NCBI GenBank assembly: GCA_037043235.1 | Contig: JAWRVZ010000254.1 | Location: forward strand, 62,001-126,000 | Length of the DNA stretch: 64,000 nucleotides | Direction of reading: 5' to 3' | Origin: Rhodeus uyekii | Lineage: Eukaryota > Chordata > Actinopteri > Cypriniformes > Acheilognathidae | In this document: one piece after another, positions 32,200-43,769 of the stretch | Numbering within the stretch: the first letter of the stretch is position 1 | How the letters are laid out: every line of letters begins with the position of its first letter | Program-made: the position numbers and the translations under genes | Notes under the pieces: model-generated | The model's input: only the letters and a program-made list of their open reading frames with translations | Database searches by the model: none | What the model was told of the DNA's origin: nothing

Positions 32200-32850
32200 C
32201 CAGCCAAGGCACATTTGAAACCCGCAAAGGATAACCAAAAACCAAAGTCAGAACCAAAATATTTCAAAATGTATGAGTAACCAATTGCATAGACACCAAT
32301 ATTTCCTTGGTTCAACCAACAAACAACAGACCTGTTTCACAAACTCAGTGCTTTGGTCAGAGAGTGTTTTCTTTTGTGCCCCAAACCTGTGTATAAAAAT
32401 TAATGATGCAGCAGAAAATGACTGCTGCAGATTTATTGGAAATTGTGTAGACCTTGGTCCATTTTTGTGTAATAATCAACAAGGACACAAATGTACTCAA
32501 TTCCCTGGTTGGCCCTGATGGCTTTCCACACTAAATCCAGGCTTGACCTTAAAATTTCTCAAAAAGCCAAAACGAATTACCTTTCTCAAAAGCCATGCAC
32601 ATTTGTTGACAAACTTACACACACATCTTGGGATGCACTTGGGCCCCTGCTTGATGGCAAATCTGGAAAAGTGGCACACTGCAAAACCGCATGTTTAGAA
32701 ATAAGCAGATGAGAAATGTGTTCCAAAACATAATCCATAATCCATGCACAGTGCTGTGGAATTCTGAGAATATTTGGTTGGCTCTTTTTGTCCAACAACT
32801 CTTCTGAAATCCATATAATTTTTTGAGATGTGGTAAAGTTTGCCATTTAT
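32200..32850 (-). pseudogene. Degraded integrase-core remnant (Gypsy- or Ginger-like)
   Basis: Read in shifting frames on the minus strand, the sequence gives YICVLVDYYTKW-like, then SNKSAAVIF-like, then RFGAQKKTLSDQSTEFVKQV. This matches the spacing of an rve integrase core (D in VDYYT, D in SDQ). The third catalytic residue is not seen, and stops and shifts are frequent. It could be from a Gypsy-type pol, a GIN1-like gene copy or a Ginger transposon; the sequence is too worn to choose. Confidence 0.45.
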
Positions 32851-33376
32851 TAAAATAATAATAACATTTAATATTAATTAAATGTTAATATAATCTACAG
32901 TTACCCGCAAGTCAATTATAAGTGAATTTCATTGACAAGTATTGAGTTCTTGTTTATATCATGTCTTGGTGTGTCACCATAACTCTATGAGAAGCACTGT
33001 TCATGAACTGGCGTTAGCTAGAGTTATCTCCGTTATCTAGAGGAGTTACCATTTTGAGTAGTATGCTTATTATCAACTTGGAAATTGGAGGAATGCCTCC
33101 GAATTTTATATTTCTACTTTTTTTTTACTACTTTAGGCGGGAATTTGATCCGATAAAAAACACGATGCCTAATTCATATAGCCTATAAAGAGCAATTCAC
33201 CCTGACACTAAGTATTGACGATTTGCAGATTCAGATTCAAGGATAAACTGGTACATTTTAAACATCCAAAACTTTTTTGTGTACATACATGAATTATGTT
33301 TTACATTTGTGAAATGTATGTTATGAATATATGATTTTATTTTGTGCATGTGAAAAAATGATGTGCATTGCTTTTC

Positions 33377-33445
<69 letters not shown>

Positions 33446-34072
33446 CAGATTACGTGAGTAATATAGGCAAAATTCAAATGCATAAATTCAGACATAATAC
33501 AGAAACTAGAAACTATGCACAAGCGAAAGATTAATTAAATTCAGTGTACAGTAACTGGAGCGTGAGAATATTATGCTCTCGTGCAGCAAGGCATTTGAAA
33601 GCAGCAGCAACACTCTTGTCCTTTTTCTCTTTCCGTACGTGTGCTGTCAGGTCCCGCCTCGTCTGGAGGAACAGGGACTGCGCCTGAAGTCCCTCGTCTC
33701 GTGCATATTTGTTTTGAGCGGAGTTCAGTAAGTACCTCATGCGACTGTTTCTATGAATTCCGTGCATGAAAGTATGAACACTCGGACTTAAATTTATTTT
33801 GAGCAATGCACAGGTAGACAGGAGCGCAACTCGAATTTACAAGTTGTAAAAGCCTCTCGCATTATGCATGATTTAGCTGTGATAAAGATCACGTGATGAT
33901 TTGAGTTCATTCAGTTCAAGCAGTGATTTTTTTTTTCAAACAACACTTGTTCAGTAAATAGTTTACCCCCAATTCATATTTCTGTCGTTATTAAGTCTCA
34001 TAAAGTAAATATGAATTTTATTTAACTTTTTGGGTGAACTGTTCCTTTTATCGCTTAGTATTGTTATTTCCA
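32851..34072. other. Intergenic DNA upstream of hykk
   Basis: AT-rich with one long AT microsatellite. A 91-codon minus frame at 33531-33806 has no recognised domain. The hykk promoter and 5' untranslated exon should be upstream of 34526, but I could not place them. Confidence 0.45.
33381..33440. repeat. (AT)30 microsatellite
   Basis: Sixty bases of uninterrupted AT. It produces the meaningless Tyr-Ile frames on both strands. Confidence 0.98.
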
Positions 34073-34222
34073 TTTCTACATTTATCAGACACTTTTATCC
34101 AAAGCGACTGGCATTACCTTCAAGAAATAATGATATTGTAATAGTTCTTGCTCTCCTTGGGAATCAAACCCATGACGTTGGCGTTGCAAGCGCCACGGCC
34201 TTACTGTTTTAAGTACAGGAAA
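34073..34222 (-). repeat. tRNA-derived SINE, copy 2 (upstream of hykk)
   Basis: Minus-strand copy: the tail TTTTATCCAAAGCGACTGG, then TTGCTCTCCTTGGGAATCAA (the B box region, mutated), then the eroded tRNA-like head near 34190-34222. Confidence 0.75.
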
Positions 34223-34350
34223 TGTCTAACTAGATACTGGAGAAACAATGTAGTATGTTAGTATGCTATTATAAACATAACCATTTGGCAAATATAGTAG
34301 GTCATCTACTTATAAAAATGTGCACATATAACATTTTAAATTTTTTACCT

Positions 34351-34483
34351 TTATGCATTTATCAAAGCGATTTGCATTCAAGAAACACATTGATATTCTA
34401 ATCTGTTCTTGCTTTCCCTGGGAATTGAACCCATGAGCTTGGTGTTGCTAGCGCTGCTCTCTACTGTTTGAGCGACAGGAAAG
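34351..34483 (-). repeat. tRNA-derived SINE, copy 3 (directly upstream of hykk exon)
   Basis: Minus-strand copy with TTCCCTGGGAATTGAACCCA (B box complement) and the tRNA-like head GTTTGAGCGACAGG. It ends about 43 bp before the splice acceptor of the first coding exon of hykk. Confidence 0.78.
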
Positions 34484-34528
34484 TGCGTTGTATATATATA
34501 TAACCTATTTTTTCCTCCATCCTCAGCC

Positions 34529-37097
34529 ATGTCAAGTAAAGGAACAAAGCCAGATCTCAGCCATTCCCAGGTTACTGAGATCATCCAGCGACTCTATGGT
34601 TTGACCGTGTCCATCATTCGACCGTTGCCCAGTTATGATGATCAGAACTTTTACGTGGCCCCCAGTGAGGGTGGAGAATATGTGTTAAAGGTTATGAACT
34701 CGACAGACAGTCACAACATCTCTCTTGTAGAGGTACAAACTCACTCCATGAGCTTCCTACACCAGCACGGCCTTCCTGCCCAGACCGCTTTCCCCACTCT
34801 GACTGGACAACTCATGAGCTTGGAGGAAATTGGTAATTGTTTGTTGGTTATTAATTTCATTAAAGTCCTAAAATACACAAAGGTCTGTTGAAAGTGCTTT
34901 GAAAAGCCTGTTAAAGGTGAATAAACAACAACCGGTTTCTCAGAAGAGTGTGTGGAGAACACTGAATGGATGTTTATTGTAAATCAAATGCTAATTAATG
35001 AATATATTTTTTGTTTTGTTTTTTCCCCCTGTTATCACAGATTGTGGTTTTGGCACGCAGAAATATTTATTGCGCTTACTTGCCTTCCTGCCTGGCACTA
35101 CCATAAGCAAAATTACCTGCAGTCCACAGATCTTGTACGACGTTGGAAAAATGGCCGCCACATTGGATACAGTTTTATTGAAAGTAAAGGAAAACTTTAA
35201 CGCAAAAAAGCTCTTTCATTAAATGCACAATAAGTTATTTTGTTCATGTTTCCAAAATTTATGGTAAGCCTAAGAACACTGCAAAAAATGGTAACCTGCG
35301 ATTGGTACTTTAAGGTCAGTCAAGTTTACATTATTTAGTAAACCGATTTCAACTTAAACAATAAAATATATTTGGAGCAAAGGCGCCACCATCTTGCAAT
35401 ACCTCAGCGTGTAACGTCACAGGGTTTGTTGCTCTGTTTCCCAGTGAGGTAATATAAGCATTTCTTTACTTTTTGAACACACACTTGTTTTGAAATGAGG
35501 AAGACCAACATGAAAGGCCTGTTGAGCCCATTAATATTGCTTAAACATGTGAACCGATACGGCGAGGGGATGAGCGCTACAACTCTACAAATCGTGAAGG
35601 TACTGATTTGGACTGAACTGCGTCAAACATTACCTGATGTAAGTGTAAATGGTGTTCGCCGATGCCCACTGCTGTCAGAAGGCTGAACTGGACCATGTGT
35701 GGTGTGGTCACTCCTACATCATAACAGTGTGTACTTTTAATGTTCTGTGCCGGAAGATGGACGTGTTGTTGGTGGCAATGCTTTCTCTTAAAGACATCCG
35801 AGCGGAAACACGGCTAAACGGCTAATTGTATTCGCAGGTGAACTTAAAATGTTATACACCACTACTGGTCAACGAGCCCTTGTAATGCAAATACAGCGGT
35901 GTGAAAAAGTGTTTGCCCCCTTCCTGATTTCTTCTTTCTTTTTTTTTTGCATGTTTGTCATAAAGCAAATTTAAATATAACACGCAGTTTTTAAATGAAG
36001 GTTGTTAATATTAATGGAAAACAAAATCCAAACCTACATGACCTTGTGTGAAAAGGTCTTGCGGCTGTCAGAGCAGAGATGAAAGCTAATCCGTGTATTT
36101 TCCGTTATCTCTGGTTGCGTTCATACGCACAAGCCTGTTTTGTTGAAAGATCTGAAAAACCCCATACATTTACTAACCCATAGACCCTCCCCTTGACGAA
36201 ATCACGAAAGAAGTGGTTGAAAAATATGGTTTAAATTACCAGGGGTAAACAAGGATTTGTCTTCCTCATCTACTTATTGATTAAAACTCATCTTAAGTTT
36301 TAGGTGTAAACGGGACCTTTTTGCTCTTGAATTTTTTTCTCTCCTAATGTTTCTCATTGTATTTCCTATATTTTTACTTTTTCTTGTAAAGATGGAGCAT
36401 CCAAACATCAGTGCCCTTCAGAGAGAGAATTTCATATGGAATCTCGGCAGCGTTCCTCTCTTAAATCAGTATATTCATGTGATGGATGGGGATCCGGTTC
36501 AAAAGGTTGTTAAAGCCGTTATTGAGCAGTACCAGATCCAAGTCTTGCCAAAACTACCATTGTGTCGCAAGTGTAAGATGTTATTTTAATTTAAGTGATT
36601 TAACTCCAACACAGTCAATGCAGTCCTTATAACATTTTGATTGCATTACAGGCATTAACCATGGAGACTTAAACGACCATAATCTCTTGGTGAAACCTGA
36701 TGGAGCCTCAAAGTACAAGATCTCTGGGATTCTTGATTTTGGAGACATGAGCTGTGGGTATTTCATATTTGAGCTGGCCATTACTATAATGTACATGATG
36801 ATTGAGAATCCCAATCCGGTTGATGTCGGAGGGCCAGTGGTGGCGGGATGGGAAAGTGTTTTTCCTCTCAATGAGGCAGAAAGAGACTCGCTGTATTTGC
36901 TGGTTCTGTGTCGGTTCTGCCAGTCTCTGGTTCTGGCCCGGCATGCTGTGATCCAGCAGCCAGAGAATGAGGAGTACTTGATGATCACCGCCAGGACAGG
37001 TATTCGGCACCTCTGTCGTCTTTGGGAGCTGGGTAAAGAGGAAGTGGAAAGAATATGGTTCCAGAGTGCTTCAAAGTTCAGAACACAAGTGAAATGA
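34529..37097 (+). CDS. hykk: Hydroxylysine kinase, four coding exons
   Basis: Exons 34529-34832, 35041-35183, 36392-36572 and 36652-37097 join to 1074 nt, an open frame of 357 residues; introns obey GT-AG with phases 1, 0 and 1. The ATG lies 3 nt after an acceptor (CCTCAG ends at 34526), so an untranslated exon should exist upstream. The protein is of the aminoglycoside-phosphotransferase (APH) fold. K54 in YVLKVMN is the likely nucleotide-binding lysine and E68 its partner. The catalytic loop HGDLNDHN is at 213-220 (D215, N220) and the metal-binding ILDFGD at 236-241 (D238). In mammals HYKK (AGPHD1, about 373 residues) phosphorylates 5-hydroxylysine using GTP, a step in the breakdown of collagen-derived hydroxylysine before the PHYKPL lyase. 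No signal peptide is seen, so it is probably cytosolic. No stop, frameshift or missing catalytic residue. Whether it is one of several tandem hykk copies, as in some fish, cannot be seen here. Confidence 0.95.
35886..36060 (+). repeat. DNA-transposon fragment in hykk intron 3
   Basis: It contains GTGTGAAAAAGTGTTTGCCC at the left and AAAACAAAATCCAAACCTAC with CTTGTGTGAAAAGGTCTT at the right, which I recognise as the terminal parts of a common fish non-autonomous DNA transposon. Intron 3 (36573-36651) is short, so this lies in the intron between the second and third coding exons (35184-36391). Confidence 0.55.
36180..36318 (-). repeat. Miniature element end in a hykk intron
   Basis: AGGTGTAAACGGGACC at 36303-36318 is the inverse of the terminus seen at 14110. 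The other boundary is uncertain. It lies in the intron before coding exon 3. Confidence 0.4.
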
Positions 37098-37229
37098 GCC
37101 ATGGACTTCTAGGGTTTTTTCATGGTGCTTTTGGAGTTTGAAGTGGTTTTCATTACATCATTGCTGGCCGGTGGAGGTCTTGTATCTTCAAAAACACTAC
37201 TTTTCAGGAAATACATTCTTTAAATAATA

Positions 37230-37235
37230 ATTAAA
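37230..37235 (+). promoter_or_regulatory. Candidate hykk polyadenylation signal ATTAAA
   Basis: ATTAAA, the commonest variant signal, about 133 bp after the stop codon. A short 3' untranslated region would result. Longer alternatives exist downstream. Confidence 0.4.
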
Positions 37236-37865
37236 CACGGTTGTTTATATTGATATTGTGGGTTTATATATAGTCTGACACTTGCATGTGTCATTAGGTT
37301 CTTACAATTTTACCAAAATCAAGCTCAAATGGAGTTTACAAAGTTTTTGACCACCAAATTTCAGACATGTGTGTTTTGTCCATCATTAGGCAGTAAGTGC
37401 ATCATATTATGTTTTCACCGTCTTGCGTTATAAAGTTTCCTGTAGTTGGCAATGCCTCAATTACAGTATTGGCAATGACTCAATAACAAATGCCGGACTT
37501 AGATAAATAGTATCTCTAGAGTAAAGAAACGGCTGCACTTATTCAAATAACCACTTCTTTACTCTTGCAAACAAGCGAAGATGGTCTAAAGTGTGTGAGG
37601 CACTTGTGGAGTTATGATGTTTAGTCACAAACACTTTGTAATACTTGTTATTGGATAAATATCTGCAGAACCCACATACAAACTCAGAGGTTGTTCAATA
37701 TGAATGATTTATGAAAAATAAAATGAATAAATATGGTGATACAAGGTTTCCACCCGATGATGTAGAAAAGAGTAGCCAAGTGTTCCTTAGAAAAAAGAAA
37801 GTCATGGTTTGGAGCAATTTTGGATTTAAGATATGCTTTAATGAAAAACAAACTTTATTGCATTG

Positions 37866-37908
37866 TTTTCGCTGTAAAGCTGCTTTGAAACAGTCTCTAT
37901 TGTAAATG
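37866..37908 (+). repeat. L2-type LINE 3'-end fragment
   Basis: GCTGTAAAGCTGCTTTGAAA followed by CAGTCTCTATTGTAAA matches the minus-strand 3' end of the LINE at 20009-24928, with changes. Confidence 0.6.
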
Positions 37909-38467
37909 TTGATGTTGTAATTCAAAGATAATAGAAAATGAACAAAGACATTTGCTGTATTGTTTCAACCCCCTCTTTCTTACCACAAGACCTTTTGGAA
38001 TTCCTTGATATTGAATTCCTTGATATTGATCACGGCCTGTCCGTAAAGGTGTAAAGATATTGAGGGTCTACGAATTGTCACACCTTTAGTACAGGGGGAA
38101 GTTGTGATCTGATTGGTCCGTTTGAACGTCTCACATTTTGGGTTTCATGGTCAAGGAAAGGATAAATGAGGATTGGACAGTTGCTCTGTCTCTTCCTTTT
38201 CCTTTTTCTTGTCTCTTGCAGCTTTTCTCCCTCTCTCTATAAAATATATATGATGGGTATGATCAATGAAGTTTTCATATCATACATTTATTTTGAAACT
38301 GTTTTAAGTGTAAAAACCAGATCTCGTCATGTGCTAACTAGTTTTTATTGGGCCGTCCTTACATGATCCTTCAGTTTTTAAGAGAACACTCATATTACAC
38401 ATAATTAATTATTAACACAAATATCAGCAATACCATGCATGCCAAAATTTCTTTAATAACGCTGAAG

Positions 38468-38471
<4 letters not shown>

Positions 38472-38503
<32 letters not shown>

Positions 38504-38521
38504 TATATAGATATAGATATA
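38472..38521. repeat. TA/GATA microsatellite
   Basis: About 29 bases of TA followed by AGATAT repeats. Confidence 0.95.
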
Positions 38522-39879
38522 GGAAAGTGGAATCAAAACCAATCCATTTCTTTATGCAGTGATTATTATTTTCAAGGTCAAGATGGACTCAAGAATTTAA
38601 GAGAACTCGAAACAATGTATCTTGTTGTTAGTTTTGTTGGTTTGATTCATTTTTCATCTGTAATCTTATTTGGTGCCTTTATTTAATCCAAGAACAAATA
38701 ACTCATAAGAAAGTATTTTCTATGAATCAGAACATTATTAATACATCATACAACTTATGTACGGTAGATCATAATGACAGTGTGACAAAAGGCTCTGTAA
38801 AATGTTGTGGACTGCCTAGTTTAATGTCAGTGCTTAAGATAAATGAATAAACAAACTGCTGACTGCAGTGTTTTGATCTGATTGGTCAAAGGTCTTTTTT
38901 TACAGCACAGAACAGGGATTTTTAAAAGGTCATGGTTTAATTCATACTGATAAGCCACTCTTCAAGATAAATGTTAAGCAAAAAGAACAACAACAAAGAG
39001 TTTGGAAATCTGATTGACCAATCAAATTGGACTTTAACTGTGATAATGAATATTCTTCCCTGGTGATGGCTGAATAATACAGAACGTATTAACTAACATG
39101 AATTAACTCACATACAAACTAAATGTTATATTAAACATCACTTGATCGTTCAGATGTTGGTCTGTTTAAAAAACAGTTGATTGTGTATATGTCTCAGGGT
39201 GAGGGGTTAAGAAATATTACTGTTTATTGTTTGTTCTTGTTAGTTCACAGTGAATTAACTAATGCTAAGAAGTACAACTTTTGATTTCAATAATGCGTTG
39301 ATAAATGTTGAAATGAATTAAGATTAATAAATGCTGCAGAAGTGCTGTTCATTCTAAGCTCATCTTAGCTAATGAAAACTTATTGTAAAGTGTTACCAGA
39401 AAAGCTTTACAAGCAACAATCCCTCAGTAATACACGATACAATAATACATATTCTCTCTACTCTGCAAAAATGTTCCGCAGTTTCCAATGGCCTCCATTT
39501 TTACTGTGTGAATCTTTATTAAAAAGTGCATCTGTGTTCAGTCAATTGCTTCATATGGTTCCAAAGCATCTGTTCATCACTACTGGATGTTCTGCTGTTG
39601 TTTGCTTACTTTGAAACGGAAAAGTGAGCAGATGGCATAGAGGAAACATCTATTGCCATATCACTTAACATAACGGATCATATGCATATGAATGAAAAAT
39701 GGACAGAACTGGGCTTACATTTCATTGATGTTGTTTCTTTAGATGTGCAGAGCCACAGTGCCTTATATAAGCCCCTCTACATCTCAGTTAAAAACAAAAC
39801 AGTCACTATGAGATGAGACAATGAACAATGAGAAAGGAAGTCACATATATACGTGATGATGTACAGCTCTATCCTTAGA

Positions 39880-40150
39880 GTGATTCAACCAGGTCATACA
39901 TGAGGGAACCCCAAATTCTGATCCCACCACCTGAATGTTGCAGCAGAAATCATGACTCATCAGATCAGGATATAGTTTTTCCAATCTTTCATTGTCTAAT
40001 TTATCTTCTATTGTATCTCAGTTTAGCTCAGCTGTAGCTCGCCTGCTTCAAGGTTGGATGTGTTGTGCGTTCAGAGATGCTGTTCTGTTGACCTCGATTG
40101 TAATCACTGGATATTTGAGATATTTGATGCCTTTCAGCTGAATCAATTGA
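39880..40150 (-). pseudogene. Tc1-like transposase remnant
   Basis: The segments CATGACTCATCAGATCAGGA, TTTTTCCAATCTTTCA, CTTCAAGGTTGGATGTGTTG and GATGCTGTTCTGTTGACC follow the known order of a common fish Tc1 transposase gene read on its non-coding strand. Heavily diverged, no open frame. The same family is at 57940-58234 and 63471-64000. Confidence 0.65.
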
Positions 40151-41685
40151 ACCAAATGAGTTTCCAAATTTGCATAGAAGTTGTATGTTAGTAATGCAGC
40201 AAAGTTGAGGCAATCTTAATAGTGATAAGTAGTAATGGTGAAATTAAGTCATTAAGCTGTAATTGGTCAAATTTAGGATTTGGGATTTTGGAATTAGGAA
40301 TGGATCAGCTGCAGTATGATATGTTACCACTAGATTGCGTTGCTACCACACAGAAAGCTCAAAATTGATTCTGGCCACATACTTGAAGATTTTAAACCTG
40401 ATTTGGGGACTTGTTGCTACTGTTATGTAACCTACGGCTTCAGTTGAGACCCTTTGCCTCAATTCACAAGTCCTGTCCCGTGGCCTCATTGTAAAGTGTC
40501 CATTGAATGCACACTTCAGAAATTAGCTGGAATCAGTTGGTCACCTCGGTACTTTTACCTACAGTTTTTCAAATACTGTGCATTTACATACTACTCTGTT
40601 GGTGTGCTGTACTTCGCATGTAGTAGGGAAGTATGACATTTTGAAAGCAAGATTTAAAAAACAAAGAAAATCCAAACCCTTATAAAAAGTCTTTCTTATT
40701 ACATATCCAAATCCACCACTAAATATATTTAGTAGTTGCTATAATATTATTGTCTAAAAGTAACTGGATAATTTATAAGCCTTTTTATATAGATCTATAT
40801 AGTGGTTGAACCATGACATTACAGAGGTTTTATTTTTTTAATCCCACCAGATGTCACTAATCTGCCTTTAAAACTTGGACTTTACAGGCATCTCAGTTTT
40901 AACACAAAATACTGCTTTAAAGGGGTCATGAATTGAGAAATAAAATTTTCCTTCAGCTTTTTAAATATAAGCTTTCTTACATATCTTTCATCTGTAAGAA
41001 AGTGTAGTTCAGAACTGAAAACTTCCTTGTTTTATCCAAAAACAGTTTTTACTGAAACCAAGCCCAAAGAACGACTCGTCTTGGAATGTGCCTATTTATG
41101 GGTGAAAGACCGCCTCTGCAGAAGAAGGTCAAGACCTGCTTCTACATCGTTACCACTGTAGCCCCATCCACTGATTCGCCCATGACAAGTAGTAGGTAAA
41201 TAACACAAGTGACCCTGCCACTGGGTAGAGCAAGGCTGTGGAAAAACACAGTTGATGCATTCGATTTGCAGAGAGACTGATATTAAATAATGATGTTGTG
41301 CCTTCTATATTGGATTCAACACAAATAGCATGCTTTTAACTGTCACTATTGCTTGTTATAGATCATATGATCAATGATATCAATCAAGATCTGGATTCTT
41401 GCCAAAACTCACGCGATAATCTGTTAATTAAAGCAGATTGATTAAATCTGCTTTACAATTTTGTGTGCACTGTTAGTCGTGATGAAAGCATTCATGAGAG
41501 TGCAGCAATTGGGTTGCTATGATGAGATCACTGCATTCATGCTTTCAAAATTTCTGTGATTGCCTACAATGCACTGCAACCTTCATGCTACAATCTAAAT
41601 ATAGATCTATAGATCTAAATATAATGTTACAATCAACACTTTTCACGATTAGTTAACCTTGTAATCGAGTGAGCTCTTATTTCAA
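40151..41685. other. Intergenic DNA, possible hAT-like terminus
   Basis: No gene. The sequence AAAGGGGTCATGAATTGAG at 40919 resembles a fish hAT miniature-element end, but no partner end was found. Confidence 0.4.
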
Positions 41686-41689
41686 AGGG

Positions 41690-42270
41690 CCAACGGCTTG
41701 TCTTGGGATTGGTACGCCAAGATGACGATTTACACTATCCAGTGGGCCAACCTCTGTTTGGAGATAGCCTTTCTGTTCTGGCGGCCTTCTTAGCAGACAA
41801 AGATCTGTACTTTGCATGTGGACCACAAGCGCTTGCAAGTTCACCACCTAGTCCCTGAAAGGAGTGTTGGGAACTTTGGGCACGTATCCAGGCCAGGGTC
41901 TTAGGTTTGGCCGGCCTGAAATCCAGGCATGGTTCATTGACCGAAAATTGATCTGCAGGTCCACCACTTAATGGATGTGAAGAATGTCTTAAGAATCTTA
42001 AGGATCTTAAACTCTAATGACTGCAAGGGCTCAAGAGTTATTACTCAAGGGCTGTTATGACCAGAGACAGGTTCCAAGAAGGGATTCATTCTCATTGTGC
42101 CTCTCAGTAACTGGATGACCAGGTCGTGTTTTTCCAGAGACTTGCCATCTACTATATTGTAAAGTGCAGCGATAGCACCAACATACACTTTCAGAGCGGA
42201 GGGAGACATCCTTCGCTACAACCAGTCTGGTTGGAAAGATGAGGAAGTATGAACGATGCACGATGCGCGG
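41690..42270 (-). pseudogene. DIRS1-like tyrosine recombinase remnant
   Basis: Fragments on the minus strand: LKVYVGAIAALYNIVDGKSL, then KHDLVIQLLRGTMRMNP, later VVNLQALVV, and SKQRLAHWIV followed by AYQSQ. These match, in order, the N-terminal and core parts of the DIRS1-like recombinase of fish. Frames change several times. Confidence 0.68.
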
Positions 42271-42278
42271 TCAGGTAT

Positions 42279-42602
42279 TTATGGTAAGAACACCAATTGA
42301 CAAAGAGGTTCCACTTCAAAGCGTATGTTGCACCATCTCTGAGAGAGCAGATTCTTTCTCAGGGAAATCCACAAGTGAGGTGGTGCTGTGAGGAGCATGA
42401 GTTCTGAGACCCATGTCCAGGTGGGCCAGTAAGGTGCAACCGTCAAGACCTCGTCCTCCCAGACCTTGCACTGTGTCTGTGAAAGCTGGCGGAAAGACTT
42501 GTGTAGCCTCCAAGTCCAGCTGTGTGCCACTGCATCCTTAGTGACCCTGAAGTGTTCCCAAATCACCTGGATTGCCCGGGAGTGGAGTCTCCACTCTTCC
42601 AT
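42279..42602 (-). pseudogene. DIRS1-like RT/RNase H C-terminal remnant
   Basis: A 107-codon frame with EEWRLHSRAIQVIW, AHSWTWRLHKSF, CKVWEDEVL, VAPYWPTWTWVSELMLL and PLRKNLL-like segments, the typical end of the DIRS1 RT/RNase H protein in fish. It includes an internal deletion compared with the family. Confidence 0.7.
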
Positions 42603-43083
42603 GGTGGTGTACTGTCAGGAGATCTTGTTGGCTGCACGATTGAGCTTGCCAGTGTGGATGACACTAAGTGACCAGAGTTGCTTCTGACTCCATAGGTGTA
42701 GATTCTGGGCTAGTAGCGACATACCATGGGAGCATAGACCTCCTTTACGGTTGATGCATGCAACAACGCATAAATGTTGTCCATCCGGACAAGCACATGT
42801 TTTACCTGCAGCATATAGCAATTCAAGGCAATTGATATGCCACTGCAGCCAATGTCCTGCTCAGGAGCCTGAGGCAACCTGCCCATCTTGCTGGGCATCT
42901 GTTGACACAGCAACATGCCTGTATGTTTAGGAGAACCCCTGCCCATAGAGAAGCAAGGTCTGACTATGGGCTGAAAGTACAGTGACAGATCGGATTCAGA
43001 CAGATTCGTGAAGATGCTGGCAGACAGACAACCTGAAGTGGAGAACCTTGTATTGATACGCCTGCCCCTGGAATGCAAAGTCT

Positions 43084-43293
43084 TTATCGAGGTAGAATCA
43101 AAACATGAATGTATGCATCCTTTAGGCTGATTGTTGCAAACCAATCTTGGTGGCGAATGCATGTGAGGATGTGTTTCTGCATCGGTATCTTGAACAAAAG
43201 CTTGTTAAGGGCATGATCCAAGATGTATAGATCCAATATCGGTCGCAACCCAACTCCTTTCTTGGGTACAATGAAGTATGGGATGTAAAACAC
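43084..43293 (-). pseudogene. DIRS1-like reverse transcriptase remnant
   Basis: A 69-codon frame with FIVPKKGVGLRPILDL, HILTCIRHQDWF and LKDAYIHVLILPR, the finger-palm region of the DIRS1 reverse transcriptase. The following catalytic DD segment is not found in frame. Confidence 0.78.
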
Positions 43294-43769
43294 TGGGCAA
43301 CCTTAATCGCCTAGCCAAGTTTGAATGACCCAGGCTGTTAGGTGCAAGCCAGGGTTCCAGATACTGTTCAAGGAAGACCAGAGGGTCAAAAGATGTGCAC
43401 AGGGGTCCATGTTGGAAGGCGTGTGGGAGCCATGAGTGTCTACTGTTGGACGGAAGGACCTTGAAATGTTTGTGTTCAGGGTTAGAGGGATCAGCAATAA
43501 TCTTAACTATATAGGCCCATAAGCCAATCAGATTCTCAGCAGAAGGAAGGACACATTGCAGTAAGGTGCAACCATCAAGACTTGCAGGCTGCCTTTGTCC
43601 CTGGCAGTGGAAGGAGTGCACCCGATGGTGATGGAGTCGATTAGTATGGTCTCAATAATGGAGGTGTAGAAGTGCCCCATCATTGTCTGTGGTATGCTGA
43701 ACTTTTTCAGTTGCAATAGGAAGTACGTCCAATGATCCAAACACTGCAAAACACAGATGAGAGGGTGGG

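Larger units (their letters stand above)
37240..39879. other. Intergenic DNA downstream of hykk
   Basis: No further exon-like block recognised. It contains a LINE-tail fragment at 37866-37908 and a TA microsatellite at 38472-38500. Short frames only. Confidence 0.5.
41690..43760 (-). mobile_element. DIRS1-like retroelement remnant
   Basis: On the minus strand, reading from 43760 to 41690, the order is reverse transcriptase, then an RNase H-side region, then tyrosine recombinase. This order and the presence of a recombinase instead of a DDE integrase are diagnostic of DIRS-type elements. All parts contain stops and frameshifts, and no ends can be defined. Confidence 0.75.

Noticed and set aside
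33331..33534. Tyr-Ile repeat 'proteins' here and at 38435-38686 and 48815-49048
   Set aside because: Direct translation of TA microsatellites.
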